Shown here in pieces: positions 24,896 through 35,698 of a DNA stretch of 64,000 bases. The position numbers and the translations under genes were made by a program. Source of the stretch: Latrodectus hesperus. Taxonomy: Eukaryota; Arthropoda; Arachnida; Araneae; Theridiidae. The stretch is taken from NCBI GenBank assembly GCA_037975125.1, contig JAJQOW010000182.1, positions 1 to 64,000 on the forward strand, written 5' to 3'. Under the pieces are notes generated by a model. The model was given only the letters and a program-made list of their open reading frames with translations. It was not told the DNA's origin and did no database searches. Every line of letters begins with the position of its first letter. The first letter of the stretch is position 1.

Positions 24896-25257
24896 ATTTA
24901 GTCCATACTAAAAATAAATAAACGGTACAAAATATTGTTTTTTCTGTTCATATTTAGTTAGATCTTGCATTATTAAGTTTAAAGTATAATATTTAATTGC
25001 CGTAAACATAATAATGTTTAACAAGCTGCTTTAAAGCAATTATTCTTACTTTATTTACATAAATATGAATGAATGTTTGCTAAATCCTAATTATTGAACT
25101 GATTATTTTTTCTTGTGATTGTGGAATGGGAAGCAGGGATCACAAGCGTTATTCCTCTTTGTCCCTGCTTCTAAAATAAGAAGACCCCCACAATTTCGTA
25201 GCCACGATGACACGGCTACGAGGTACCTCCCAATATAAGTTGCCCTCAGTTCCACCA
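24896..25257. other. AT-rich intergenic DNA, nothing recognised
   Basis: No coding signal. CCTCTTTGTCCCTGC..AAGAAGACCCCC near 25155-25190 is less AT-rich and may be part of an old repeat. Confidence 0.5.
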
Positions 25258-25437
25258 CTTAGAAGCCAGGCAGGCCACCGTATGCTAGAGCTCTTGCCTT
25301 CAGTTAACAGGTTTGAATCCCATCTTCGACATGGATGTTTGTAGTAGTTCGAAATCAACTTTAAGCCTTGCATCTTGGTCTAATTAAACCTCGTGTCCAT
25401 GAAATGACCGTAGAGTGAAAGCAAAGCAAACCAAACA
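25258..25437 (+). mobile_element. SINE, family 3
   Basis: GAGCTCTTGCCTTCAGTTAACAG and AGGTTTGAATCCC (B box with one change), then ATGGATGTTTGTAGTAGTTC and a tail ending in AAACCAAAC. It matches 23822-23998 along its length. Confidence 0.75.
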
Positions 25438-25632
25438 ACCCCCTAGAAATCCGAATAATATATAGCACACATATTCTTAATTATTATTAATTTATTTGAT
25501 TATTTACTTAATTATTTTCTCGATTGTTGATTATTACTCGCTTATTACTTTTGCTTGATGAATCAACTACAAAGTTCATCAAAGAGTGCAAGATAGAGAA
25601 AAGTTACTATAAATAGCTCCTGCTAGTTATAG

Positions 25633-25925
25633 TTTTTATTGCGCCAGAATGCTTCCCTGTACTTAACCCTGATTGGGGCTCCACCAGTTAGATGAGAGAT
25701 ACTGGGGGATGTCTTCATGATTTTGAAACAAGGACCAAGCAGAAAACCGCCAATACTTGGCCTACTACCTCCAGATGTATCATTTCACTTGGAGGACATT
25801 GCTCCATTTTTAACGAGTCCAGTCGCCTTTAGTGAACCCGACAGATCTTCGTTACACCGTGATTAGAAGTCTCTACCTTTCGATAAGGAGAGCGATGCTC
25901 TAACCTGCTAGGCCAACGCAGCCTT
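25633..25925 (-). mobile_element. SINE, family 2, full length with target duplication
   Basis: The minus-strand head reads GGCTGCGTTGGCCTAGCAGG, and the tail ends AAGTACAGGGAAGCATTCTG. A 12-bp direct repeat with one mismatch flanks it: TGCTAGTTATAG at 25621-25632 and TGCTAGTTACAG at 25926-25937. The body matches 23056-23367. The tail resembles the LINE 3' end at 6325. Confidence 0.82.
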
Positions 25926-25937
25926 TGCTAGTTACAG

Positions 25938-26340
25938 AATTTGTTCTGTTCTAAAAAAATTGATTGCTTCAGTCTCCTGCTCGTTCCGAAAAAGAAATCA
26001 TATTTTCTTTTTATAGCGCATATTTCACATAAAGTATTTCTGGTATTGCTAAATTAATCTTGCTATTTTATTGCTTTTACTGCCTTTATGCAATTATATA
26101 TATAAATTTATTGCAATTACCGGGCATTACATACGAATTACCTCACAAATATTTATTATCTACGATTAGCATAAAAGAAAATATGATATCCTTAGAAAAG
26201 GTATCAATATAAAGTGTCTTTGACATATTATCCTACTGCAGATTTAATATCAATGTTTAACCCTTTTGTATTCATTGCATCCTGCTTAAAATACATCTAA
26301 AATAATTTGAACTCTAACCTAATCAATGATTATTTTTCAG
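25938..26340. other. AT-rich DNA upstream of the EGF-like relict
   Basis: No second exon was recognised here. The last bases before 26341 form a pyrimidine-rich tract ending in TTTTTCAG, a good splice acceptor. Confidence 0.5.
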
Positions 26341-26448
26341 ATCCATGTGCGAATAATCCCTGGAGAAATGGTGGAACCAGCAAAATTGATGGTGTATTCT
26401 TCAACTGTAGCTGTCCGATTTTCTATTAAGGGCAACTTTGCGAGAAAT
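26341..26448 (+). pseudogene. Decayed EGF-like domain exon
   Basis: A 108-bp open block sits between a splice acceptor (TATTTTTCAG) and a donor (GTAACA). It is a symmetrical phase 1-1 exon, as expected for a single EGF repeat. The translation follows the EGF pattern: DPC, NNP, NGG, then FNCSCP and GQLCE. Damage: the second cysteine is Trp (26361-26363), the third is Ser (26379-26381), the usual Gly after CP is lost, and an in-frame TAA lies at 26427-26429. It is a relict of a multi-EGF gene (a Notch ligand, cadherin or similar receptor) or a stray duplicated exon. Flanking exons were not found within several kb, so the parent gene cannot be named. Confidence 0.62.
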
Positions 26449-26589
26449 GTAACAATTTTTATTATTTAATGACATAATTATTTTTTTAAAAAATAAGCAT
26501 CTCATTTATGTTTCATCTATTATGAATAAGAATCAAATATAATTATAATAATAGATATTTTACGCGTGCGTTACAGGAGCATAATAGAT
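26449..26589. other. AT-rich spacer
   Basis: Non-coding sequence after the relict exon's donor site. Nothing else is recognised. Confidence 0.5.
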
Positions 26590-27060
26590 TGAAACGTCAT
26601 GTGCGTTATCGTTATCGAGCCACGGTCAGTATCTTAAGGCTAAGGGTTTGGAATTCTCGCCATCACTAAGTGCTTCATAATTTTTAACCACGGTCAGGTG
26701 ACAAAGGTCCCATCTGAGCTGGCACTCACCTCTCCACATGCACGCCACACTTGTGAAAAGATTTTGAACGCCAGAGTTATCGGAAGATAATAAGTTCAAG
26801 TTCTGACTCAACCGTATACATTAATGCTGATACCGTATACGTAAACGTGAAAGCTGGCAATATCCATCAAGTGAAATGAATATTATGGGAATGACAGGCC
26901 ATGTCTTAGTGGACTTCTTCTTGATCTCTGCTTTTAGAATGAAGACACACTTTTGGGATATCAGTGGCAACGGTCACATTAGAAGAACCATCACTTCCGC
27001 TCCTTGAAGCACTGAAAAGTGAAACTCCCAGTGATAGGGCATTATAAACAATAGTTGTAT
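26590..27060 (-). repeat. Dispersed repeat (family 4) and degraded SINE sequence
   Basis: 26590-26750 on the minus strand matches 23368-23462 and contains GTGCCAGCTCAGATGGGAC, a phrase echoed near 32040. 26760-27050 contains GTTATCGGAAGATAATAAGT and GTTCTGACTCAACC, similar to the family-2 SINE head and B box but in the plus orientation. Probably two old overlapping insertions; boundaries are uncertain. Confidence 0.45.
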
Positions 27061-27113
27061 TTTTGAAAGTTCTAGTGATTTTTTCCTAATTGCATGAGAT
27101 AATGAAAGGAAAA

Positions 27114-27295
27114 TGTTATGAGACCAATCCATAATACAGAGAGTCGCTCATGGGCATCATCTCTGTTCCGACCCTGTATACTCAATGTAAACATTTAATT
27201 TCTTTGTGCACCAGATGGCGCTAACACAAACCATCGTTCTTTGTCAGTCAAACAATAAAATTTCAAAACAACGGACGTGTCGTTTCTGTGTACCA
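27114..27295 (+). repeat. Candidate 5' LTR of a BEL/Pao element
   Basis: The stretch starts TGTTATGAGACC and ends in CA just before ATATTATGGTCCGTCGAGCC. The phrase GGTCCGTCGAGCCGGA is one I associate with the leader just after the LTR in arthropod BEL/Pao elements. Only one copy is present, so the LTR cannot be confirmed by comparison. The gag start lies 134 bp downstream. Confidence 0.4.
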
Positions 27296-27428
27296 ATATT
27301 ATGGTCCGTCGAGCCGGAGTATGAAACTAACTTAAAATTATTATGGTGAATACATAGAAGCGGCCAACGACTGTTGAATCAAAAAACAACAACAAAACGA
27401 TTGATTGAGTGAAGGTCACAAAACCAAA

Positions 27429-27785
27429 ATGGATACCCTCCTTAAAACCAAAAAGATCATAAAAGGTAAGCTAACTCGTTTAATTTCGCAAGTAAATAGC
27501 TTACAAAATCAAACAAATTCTCTTTCTATTATTGAAGTGTATGAAAATAACGTAAATTCTTTAGACAATGAAATAAACAAAGTAAATAATGATATTCTTT
27601 ATGCATGTTCTGATTCAGAATTCGATACATTTGAAAGCGAAATGCATGAACTGCTTTCGAAAATAAATAATCTAAAAATTATTCTTAAAGACGAATCAAG
27701 GAAACTTTCTAAAAATGATTGTCATAAAGAATTAACTAATGTCAACAATGTTAAACTTCCTAGAATAGAATTACTAGTTTTCACT
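27429..27785 (+). pseudogene. BEL/Pao gag N-terminal fragment
   Basis: ATG at 27429 opens about 115 codons of charged, coiled-coil-like sequence with heptad-like leucines. It reaches NNVKLPRIEL, the motif that leads into the DUF1759 gag domain in BEL/Pao elements. Homology stops there: the frame runs on only because it reads antisense through a pol fragment (after about 27777) to a stop at 27816-27818. The in-frame TTG upstream at 27405 is unlikely to be the start; ATG at 27429 fits a normal gag N-terminus. A leader and possible LTR lie upstream. The gene lacks nearly all of gag. Confidence 0.8.
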
Positions 27786-28873
27786 TCTAATTACATTAAC
27801 TTCACTTTCAGGAATTAATTCCATGTGTCCCAGTTTTATGTAGTCATCCATGAATTTATGATATTGTTCAAGTAGAGATTGATTTTTAGAAAAGCGACGT
27901 TCAATTTGTTGAAGACGGCGCAATGCAATGTCTCTAGATGATCCAAGCTCATTGTTTGAGTCATTAAATGGAAATTTGACAGTGAATCTGCCTGTAGAAT
28001 CACGAAAGAATGTTTTTTCGAAGTGATTTTCACATGCGATTTCTTCCTTTGAATAAGGTTTTGTTTCAGAAACTTCTTCTAGTTGCCAAAATTTATCAAG
28101 TTGATACTCGATTGTGGTACAACTAGCGTGATTAGTAATTATTGTTTTTGAGGTGTTGTTTGTTTTGCCTAAAACAACCCATCCGAAAATTGTCTCTAGT
28201 GCAGTTAATGAATGTCCAGGAATAGTAATGTTTTTATTGATCATGATTTCTCCAAACACATCTGCACCTAGGAGAATGTCTATAGGACCAGGCTGCAAGC
28301 AAGTAATATCGGCCAATTGTATTTCTTTGAATGAAGTTAATGCTGAAGCATCAATTTTGAATTGAGGAAGGTCACAAGTGATTATGGGTATAATTAATGC
28401 ATCTACAGTGATATGTGTGTTTTTATAAAATAGAGATGATATTTGCAATGATACCGAACCTGAGACCTTACCTACATTTTGAGAACTAAGCCCATCAACT
28501 TTAATGTTAACTGTATTACGTTTAAATTGCAATAAATTTACACAACTTTCCCTAATAAATGAGCCTTGGCTGGCTGAATCGATAAGAATTCTGCATTTAT
28601 GTAATGTACCATTAATGTCCTTAACATTAACAATTGCTGTTGGCAATAAAACTGTTTTTGTTACAGGTACAACTACATTATTGCTACTAATAGAAATTTC
28701 ATCTGTTGTTTGTGTGTCAGTTTTTGTATCATGTGTATTTTTTGAACACAATAATGTATTATGCAGCGAAAGAAGAAACTTTTTTGTTCGATTGTTCTAA
28801 CGCCCATACTCTCAGTGTTTCATTATCAAGCTTACTCTTTAGAAGAAACATAATAATTGTATCCTAAATAAAT
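27777..28873 (-). pseudogene. BEL/Pao gag end + protease + start of reverse transcriptase, inverted relative to gag N-terminus
   Basis: On the minus strand, 28873-28795 encodes a DUF1759 end (LLKSKLDNETLRVWALEQ) closing in a TAA. A frame change or deletion leads to the end of a zinc knuckle (HNTLLCSKN), then an open frame of about 325 codons to 27774. It contains the retropepsin-like ILIDSASQGSFI, PGPIDILLGADVF, the typical BEL/Pao FGWVVLGK, and the linker to RT (LDKFWQLEEV, then FFRDSTGRFTVKFPF). It stops at PESEVN, before the RT catalytic core. The C-terminal half of gag is mostly deleted. RT, RNase H, integrase and any envelope are absent. It meets the plus-strand gag fragment head-on at about 27777. 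Confidence 0.85.
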
Positions 28874-29551
28874 AATTAGAGAAAAATAAATCTTTTTTAC
28901 AGTTCTAAATAGAGAAATGATTCTTTAATTTGTTGTTTGAAAATGTGAATGAGAATTAGGCACTTAAAATTTGGCTACTGTTTCCTCATAATGTCCAAAA
29001 AAGTAACAAGATATAAATTGAATTTCCGAAAAAAATCAATGCAAATTGAATTTTGAATTGATTTTCGATAATTCTATTATTTTTAACGTTTAATAAAAAG
29101 CACTTAATAAGTAATATGAGATATCAATTAGAAACTGAATTTCTGAAGTAAATAAAAAATAGTTTGCAGATAATATCCATGCAGTTATTCTCCCACAAAC
29201 TCTATCTTCCTGCTATAAACCCCGAATATCCCTCTAAAACCTCGACCATAGATCCAACGTCATGAATAGAAATTTCCAGTATCGTTGTTAGAAGCATTAT
29301 TTCCTAGCTCCGAAACTCCAATTTCTCACAAGAATTCGCGGCATTGATTTTTCTCCAGTTTTTACAATTTTTGGATATTAAACGTGTCCACATTCCTCAA
29401 AGGGAATTTGATCAGAAAAAAAATTGAACTTGGAAAAGGAAGAAAATTACTATGCTTTACCAGAGTTGCTTTCTGGCTTAACCACCTGTAGATAAAAGCT
29501 AAATTGATAAAATTGTCCTCTGTTTACGTGCACTTATATGAGATAAACGTT
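28874..29551. other. AT-rich intergenic DNA, nothing recognised
   Basis: No continuation of the BEL/Pao element was found beyond 28873, and there is no other coding signal. Confidence 0.55.
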
Positions 29552-29559
29552 TTGGAAGT

Positions 29560-29869
29560 TTGTTGTTACTAATGACACTTGGACAAGCCAAGCTCGCTAT
29601 GCCTTGGCTATGCGAATTTAGGTCAATTGGGAGCGTCTTTCGTTTGTAATCAGAGCATCATGAAGATGAAAGTACGACTTTGCTCTACACACATGCCATA
29701 GGTACCCGTTTATAGGGTTGGCAACCATTCACACCTCATTCATACAAGGAAAGGTCAAAGACAGGATAGATAGAGAGAGAAAAAGTACATCCATGCCTGA
29801 ACCGGGATTCGAACCCAGGACCTCCCTATCCGCAGTCAGACACGCTGACCACTAGACAAGTTGGTCGGC
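29560..29869 (-). mobile_element. SINE, family-1 head with family-5 tail
   Basis: The minus-strand head reads GCCGACCAACTTGTCTAGTG (A box) and GGGTTCGAATCCC (perfect B box), as in 30383 and 41784. The second half switches to the family-5 tail: GTCGTACTTTCATCTTCATG to GTGTCATTAGTAACAAC. It is flanked by an 8-bp direct repeat, TTGGAAGT, at 29552-29559 and 29870-29877. Length 310 bp. Confidence 0.85.
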
Positions 29870-30198
29870 TTGGAAGTCTCTGCAGCAAAGAGACTTCCAA
29901 AAGAGTTAAATAATGGAAATATATTCATTGATAGTGAAAGGAACACTGAAATGAACTGATTAGATTAGGTAAATAAATATTAAGTAAATTTATGTATATA
30001 AAAGGTCTTTTTCTTTTAACAAGAAATCTTCATCAATATTTTATGATTTTCTAAGGGTCCCAAAGAATGGGCTATACTAATTTATCATTGTTTTACGTCT
30101 CCCTTAATCAAAAATCCAGTTCAGAAAATTTAATTTCTTTATTGGAATTTTATTAGAATATGAATATATTTCTTGCACACTTTGTCTCAATAAGTAAG

Positions 30199-30368
30199 TT
30201 TGTGTTCCGAGGCTCGATGTCTTGGTTGAAGAGGACGTTTGTTTTCATTATCGGAAGGTAGTGAGTTCGAATCCCAACCCAACCGAAGGTTTTCCTTTAT
30301 TCGAATTCGTTAATGGTGGTTTTTCAACCATTAAGACCTATTTACTTTCGTGACGTTGATGGCACGCC
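30199..30368 (+). mobile_element. SINE fragment, family 2 head
   Basis: GAGGCTCGATGTCTTGG, then TTATCGGAAGGTAGTG and a B box AGTTCGAATCCC, then CCAACCCAACCGAAGG. The family-2 tail is missing. The adjoining family-1 SINE inserted just to the right. Confidence 0.65.
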
Positions 30369-30382
30369 CACTTGATGATGTT

Positions 30383-30660
30383 CATTCATTCATTGTCGTG
30401 TGTCAGCTAGGCTGGCAACATGGGGTGCGCTGCTCCACTTTTTCAACTGAACCCTATTTTGGTGTGGAGTCCGACTTCTTCAGTATACACATGCCATAGG
30501 TACCCGTTTATAGGGTAGGCAGCTATTCACACCTCATTCATAAAAGGAAAGGACAAAGACAGGATAGACAGAGAATATATATCCATGCCTGAACCGGGAT
30601 TCGAACCCAGGACCTCTTTATCCGTAGTCAGGCACGCTGACCACTAGACAAGTTTGTCGG
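30383..30660 (-). mobile_element. SINE, family 1, full length with target duplication
   Basis: The minus-strand head reads GCCGACAAACTTGTCTAGTG and GGGTTCGAATCCC. The body contains CATAAACGGGTACCTATGG-like sequence and GTCGGACTCCACACC; the tail contains GGAGCAGCGCACCCCATG. A direct repeat flanks it: CACTTGATGATGTT at 30369-30382 and CACTTCATGTTGTT at 30661-30674 (12 of 14). Length 278 bp, the same as the copy at 41784-42061. Confidence 0.87.
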
Positions 30661-30674
30661 CACTTCATGTTGTT

Positions 30675-31060
30675 AAGGTGGGGGAGAAAACTGAGGTTCA
30701 TTAATCTATATTACTACCATGGGAAATTTAAAAATTATCAGGATAAATTTTCAGATGATGCAATAAATTCCGAAGTTTTTATATAAATATATTAAATTAA
30801 ATAAGATATTTGTGGCAGTTGAGTATTATGAAGCCATAAAAACAACGATTGTTTTCTAATTTTCTGACAAGAGCGTTATTTTTTATATTCTTTTTAAGTA
30901 TTTTTCAATAATTTTTTATGTATCAATATACATTTTGTTTTTATTAATAAATGGAGGAAAATGATTTTCCTCGAAAAGAAAAGAGTTAAAGAACAATTCA
31001 GAATAACTTTCAAAATTATTATTCTTGAGAATAACGTTTTTCTTTTTTCTGAGTATGCCT
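30675..31060. other. AT-rich intergenic DNA, nothing recognised
   Basis: No gene, RNA or repeat recognised. Confidence 0.5.
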
Positions 31061-31680
31061 CTATAACAAATGAGACTCATGGTAAAGGGGGAAATTGGAC
31101 ATCTTCTGTTGATCCGGAGACCTGGAGCACCTTGTCCTATGTTAGAACCTAAGGTAGAAATCTGACTAGGCTCCTATGCCTGCAGACCTTAGCTGAGCAT
31201 ATTGGAACGGCCTTCACGCCCTAAGTGACTCTACCCCAACAGATTACTCTCCCAACGTACTTCACCCGTTCTGCCCAGGTACACCCCCTCATTGGCTATA
31301 AGAGCACTCTTTAACCGGCTATAAGAACCAACTTACTTCTAAGACCTGGGCTGACCCTCCTGCTCACCCTTGGTAGTTCCAAAGACATCCTGGAGCCGCC
31401 ACAACATTTAAGGGCTCCAGAGTACATCAGACGACACTGTCTCGACTTTCTACTGGCCACTTGAAGTGTATGATCTTTGAGGACGGTGAAAGAAAATACC
31501 CATCACGCACCAAGTGCGACAATGCTCCGTTTTGCCCGCAACACATCTTGAAGTGCTTGGGGGTTTTCTCGTGAAGAGGCTGTGAAAAGTCCACATCTGC
31601 TTTTGGAATTTATAGCTATCTATGATCTCATGGATCTGGTCTAGTTCCACTAGACCAGATGGGGATTAGTTCCACAACCA
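31061..31680 (+). pseudogene. LINE 3' remnant (C-terminal zinc-knuckle region and 3' UTR)
   Basis: In one plus frame from about 31329 the sequence reads GYKNQLTSKTWADPPAHPW, a stop, FQRHPGA, TLSRLSTGHLKC, then CDNAPFCPQHILKCLG. This is the region downstream of RNase H in spider-type LINEs, ending in a CxxxxxCxxHxxxC zinc knuckle. The same arrangement occurs in another remnant at 57345-57735. The upstream part (31061-31320) is less AT-rich and is probably also LINE, but I cannot align it. The downstream UTR contains a perfect 11-bp-arm hairpin ATCTGGTCTAG/CTAGACCAGAT (about 31636-31662) and a CCACAA-rich tail. Confidence 0.65.
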
Positions 31681-31689
31681 CAACCCCCA

Positions 31690-32296
31690 CAAATGAGAAA
31701 TGTATGCACTATTTATTCATTTTGATAGTCCTAAATAATTTTGCTATTTATTAATTAAATACCAATGCTCATAAGTGTTTATTATTTATATTAGTATTTT
31801 TGTTTTTCCCACAAAACATTAACTTTTGTTCAGATAGAATAGGCATTTCTTTTTATCATTATCATGTAATTTACTTCACTTCGCTTCAATATGTAAGGTA
31901 AAATAACCCATCAAACGAAATATGATTGGTTGAGTTTATTCCAATGTATTCAAAAATTTAAGTTTATTTTCCTCAGAAATTCCCGAATAAAATCCAGCGT
32001 ATATCCACTATATATAGTTCCTCGGCGTGGCATGGAGGAGGTGCCAGCTCAGGTGTGATCTCGTCACTTTGTGATGGGCGACTATTTCACACCCATTAAG
32101 CTTAAGGTGTAGCCCGGGGATCGCTTGCACCGCTATGTATGCTATAAGGGGCCACCATTTGCTCACCTCTTATTGCTGAAAAGCTAACAGCTGGGCATAT
32201 TATGTAACTGCAACAAATATGTTTTTCATTCTGCTTGCCATTTGTAAACAAAAAAGAGAGAGTATTAAAAAATAGCAAAACCAAATCATGCAACTT
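31690..32296. other. AT-rich DNA with a short repeat-like patch
   Basis: 32030-32180 is less AT-rich and contains GGTGCCAGCTCAGGTGTGAT, similar to the family-4 repeat near 26720. Otherwise nothing is recognised. Confidence 0.45.
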
Positions 32297-32579
32297 TAGT
32301 ACTTCCTGAGAAAAAGTTTCTCTTCACTAAATGTATTATTATGTCAAAATAGTTTATTAATTATTAATGATTCCATAGTAATAATTCTGCAGAAAATTTT
32401 GAAAATTAGACTGTATCTGGGAAAAAAAGAAAAATTACTGAATGGCAGAAAATACATTTAATTCAATATAAGTATGAAAAATTATTATACAATAAAAGCA
32501 ATCGTATCAACTCGTAAAAGATAATTGTTATCTTTTACGAGTATAATGCGATTGCTTATTTTGTACCTAGGAAGTACTA
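32297..32579. mobile_element. MITE-like inverted-repeat element, 283 bp
   Basis: The ends are a perfect 11-bp inverted repeat: TAGTACTTCCT at 32297-32307 and AGGAAGTACTA at 32569-32579. Near the right end lies a strong hairpin with ~27-nt arms and a 3-nt loop, 32498-32524 with 32528-32555 (GTAAAAGATAA/TTATCTTTTAC at its core). No ORF. The target duplication is unclear. Confidence 0.5.
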
Positions 32580-35540
32580 TATAAGCTTTATTTAAATTCT
32601 AGGCAGTTAAAAAATTGATCGACAACTCTTACGCGCATTTTGGAAAGTAGTAAAAAATATAAGAATCTTAAGCAGATTTGGTTTGCAACAATATAATAAT
32701 AATAAGACTTATTTAGTTTTGCTGCTAGCCAAGAGTATGAATTTTTAGTAGTTAAAAACAGCAAAAGAAAATTCAGCCGATAACAAAAGGCAAATAAAAA
32801 GCTCTTAAAATTGATGAACTGAAAATAAAAAAGAAGTATTTGGATGATTATGTTAATCAACTTGAATAACCTATAAGAGATTATGAGAAAGATGGAAAAA
32901 AAACTGAAAAAGATTTACATTAGTTGCAAAATTACTGGGATGTTTCAGAGAAGCAACGTTTATTATTCAGTTTTAATAATGAATTAAAAGTAAGGGAGAA
33001 AAAGCTTTTGATGTGGAAAGTTAACATTTTCTAACAGCATATGGATGTGAAATTGTCTAGTTTTAAGAGTTTGACAGTAGGAATAAAAATTTAGAATTTA
33101 ATTCTCCCCTACTATTACTTAATAAAAACCTTAAACATTATTTAATAGTTGTATTTATTTTGTTTTCTATATTTATATTTATTTGAAAAGAAGTTGTGGT
33201 TCACATCTTGAAATACTCAATAAATTAATAGATAAGAATCTAATGAAGATGTTTAAAAAAATTCTAAAATTAACTGTTCTTTAGAATGTATAATTCAGTA
33301 ATGTAAAGAATAATGATTATCTCAATAAAGGATTTTCTGTTATATCAGTAAATTCTTTAGCTTTAAGAAAAATTCTTATGTATATAATAATCAATAGAAG
33401 TTTTGTCTCACTATACTTAATGTTGAATTTCTGGCCACCCTGTTTTCAAAATTCAGTTGAAAATTTAAATTTTTAATCAGTATTTTAATTAATAATTAGA
33501 AAAATCTATTAAAATTTACAAATTAATATCAAATGTCAAATTTAAGTCATCACTTTACTGTAAGATGGGGGAAGGATAAGTGTTATGCAAATACTGAAAA
33601 GTAAGCAAACTATTCTTTACTATATAAATTGGGATATTTTCCTTCTAATAAAAGCGTTTAATTTTCAAATTAAATTATACACACCATTTATCACTAAACT
33701 TATTCAGTGAAAAATATTTAGTGTAAAATTCATACCTTGAATTTATACTTTGTATATGTTTTCATAAAAGTCTATACACATTTAAAGTAACCCAGAACAA
33801 TTATAGTATTGAACAAAATATCATTTTATAAAACTCTAATGATAATGGGTAGGGAATAACACTTTAAAAATGTACATTAGTGTTAAAAAAAATAACACTT
33901 TTGGAAAAATAGGGTGAAGATATAAAAATGAGCAAAATTAAAAGCAGTGGAACCCCTGTGTAGGGATTAATAAATTAGTATTTTTCTTCATCACTTTAGA
34001 GATAGAAAATTATTATTTGAAAGTTCAGTAATTATATGGAGTAAAATAAACAACTAAATACTAAAAAAGAAATAAACCTGGCCTGTGTAGTTACTTCTTT
34101 TGTACTACAAACGGGAATATTCAGAGTTAATAATGATGTGGAATTTGTGGTTGGGTGTAATAAATGTACATTTAATTCTTATTCTCTCGTTTTTAAGTAA
34201 TTCTCATTTTACTTTTGTAATGAAAATAGGCAAATTAACAAATTAATTGCGCAGAAATCGTTGATAAATAAATATCAGGTTTAGCTTTCAGTGCATTAAG
34301 TTTTATTTGAAATGTATTCACTAATTTTACTGTTTTTTTTTAATGTACTATTCTTAAAATTCAATGTATATCTTATAAATATAGAATGGGTTTATCTGTA
34401 TGATGCAATAACTAATTTCTGATCCATAAGGATTACATGGGACAAATCTCTTCCATATGCATCCCTGCCTGTGGATTAGTTAGTCTTTGTATGTAGAGAG
34501 TGACATTTGAATAAAAAAATAACCAAACATAAATGTCTCAATACAGAATTTCTCGGGTACTGCTTGGAAACTCGAATGAGAAAATGGAGCATTAAACTTG
34601 TAGATTTCGTACACTTCTAGATTTGCTCAAAAAAGGAATGCCCAATTTATTGCCTAATAGGACCTGCAAAAGACTGCTGCATGTTTTTTTGATGTCTAAT
34701 CATATTTAATTAATATAACATGACTATACATTTTAAGAATAGTTCAAAAATAAGAAATAATTTAGTATGGAATATGCAGGACTTCAATAAATTACCTGCA
34801 ATTTATCCATCTCTCTCACAATTACCTGTTTTACTGCTACGAAGTGCGGATGTAAGGATAAATAATAATTTTATCAGATACACTCGTTTCACACATTAAC
34901 ACTTGTTTTTAAATGAACTAAACCATTGGGGTGAAACTGTTTTAAAAGCTTTTATTTCTTGCGTATGTGTGTTGATTTTAAACACCGTTTATTCTTTTTT
35001 AATTGTGATACTTTGTCTTACAGTGATGGTCCTGACTGAAAAAAAAATTGATCTGGGAAAAAGGGGCTCTGAAAAAATAGTGATCTGATATGAAAATAAG
35101 TGGCAGCTCTGATGCAAAACTTATCTTTCCAGTTACTTAACTTTCCAGCACTTATCTTTACTTCATCAGAAAATGTGAACTTTTTGACAAAAATTTGCTT
35201 CTTCGATAAAATTAAATGTAACACAATACCATGAATTTAATCCTTATGATTTAATCAAAAAAATTTTTTTAAAAAACTTAATGATAAGAAAGGGGTAAAA
35301 ATATCACTTATCTTAAAATTTTTTCTGTATTAAGATTTTTTTGCTGCTCTTGTGGTTAAATCAATGAAAGAACAAGTTTGATTACATTAAATATTTCTTT
35401 TTGAGTAAATTTTGGACTATATAATGTTTTGTGCAGTAATATTACAAAAATGGAAAAATTTCGATTCTGTGTTAAAGTAGGTTCGATTTATCATAATTAA
35501 TATAAATTAAAGTGAATGTCCTTGTTTGAATGTATATACT
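32580..35540. other. Long AT-rich intergenic stretch
   Basis: About 3 kb without a recognisable gene. Short open frames such as 32588-32860 are low-complexity hydrophobic (F, L, Y, K, N-rich) and look like chance. No tRNA, SINE or transposase motif was seen. Confidence 0.55.
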
Positions 35541-35698
35541 TATTGGAAGAGGCAGGAGCTTACATATTTTTTTTTCATGAGATTTAGTTCATAGTTAGGT
35601 TTATAGATTGTTTAGAATTAGTTAGTTTTATGATTAGGCCATAGTAGTATAGGTTTAGATTTTAATATGTAGTATTAGTAATCCTGCTTCCTCCAATA
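35541..35698. mobile_element. Possible small MITE, 158 bp
   Basis: The ends are an imperfect inverted repeat: TATTGGAAGAGGCAGG at 35541-35556 and CCTGCTTCCTCCAATA at 35683-35698 (14 of 16 paired). The interior is AT-rich. Single copy in the window; the call rests on the terminal repeat alone. Confidence 0.35.

Noticed and set aside
31450..31650. 66-aa minus-strand open frame.
   Set aside because: Shadow of the plus-strand LINE zinc-knuckle remnant.
32588..32860. 90-aa hydrophobic minus-strand frame that could be a membrane protein.
   Set aside because: Composition is F, L, Y, I, K and N only, as expected from random AT-rich DNA. No conserved motif.
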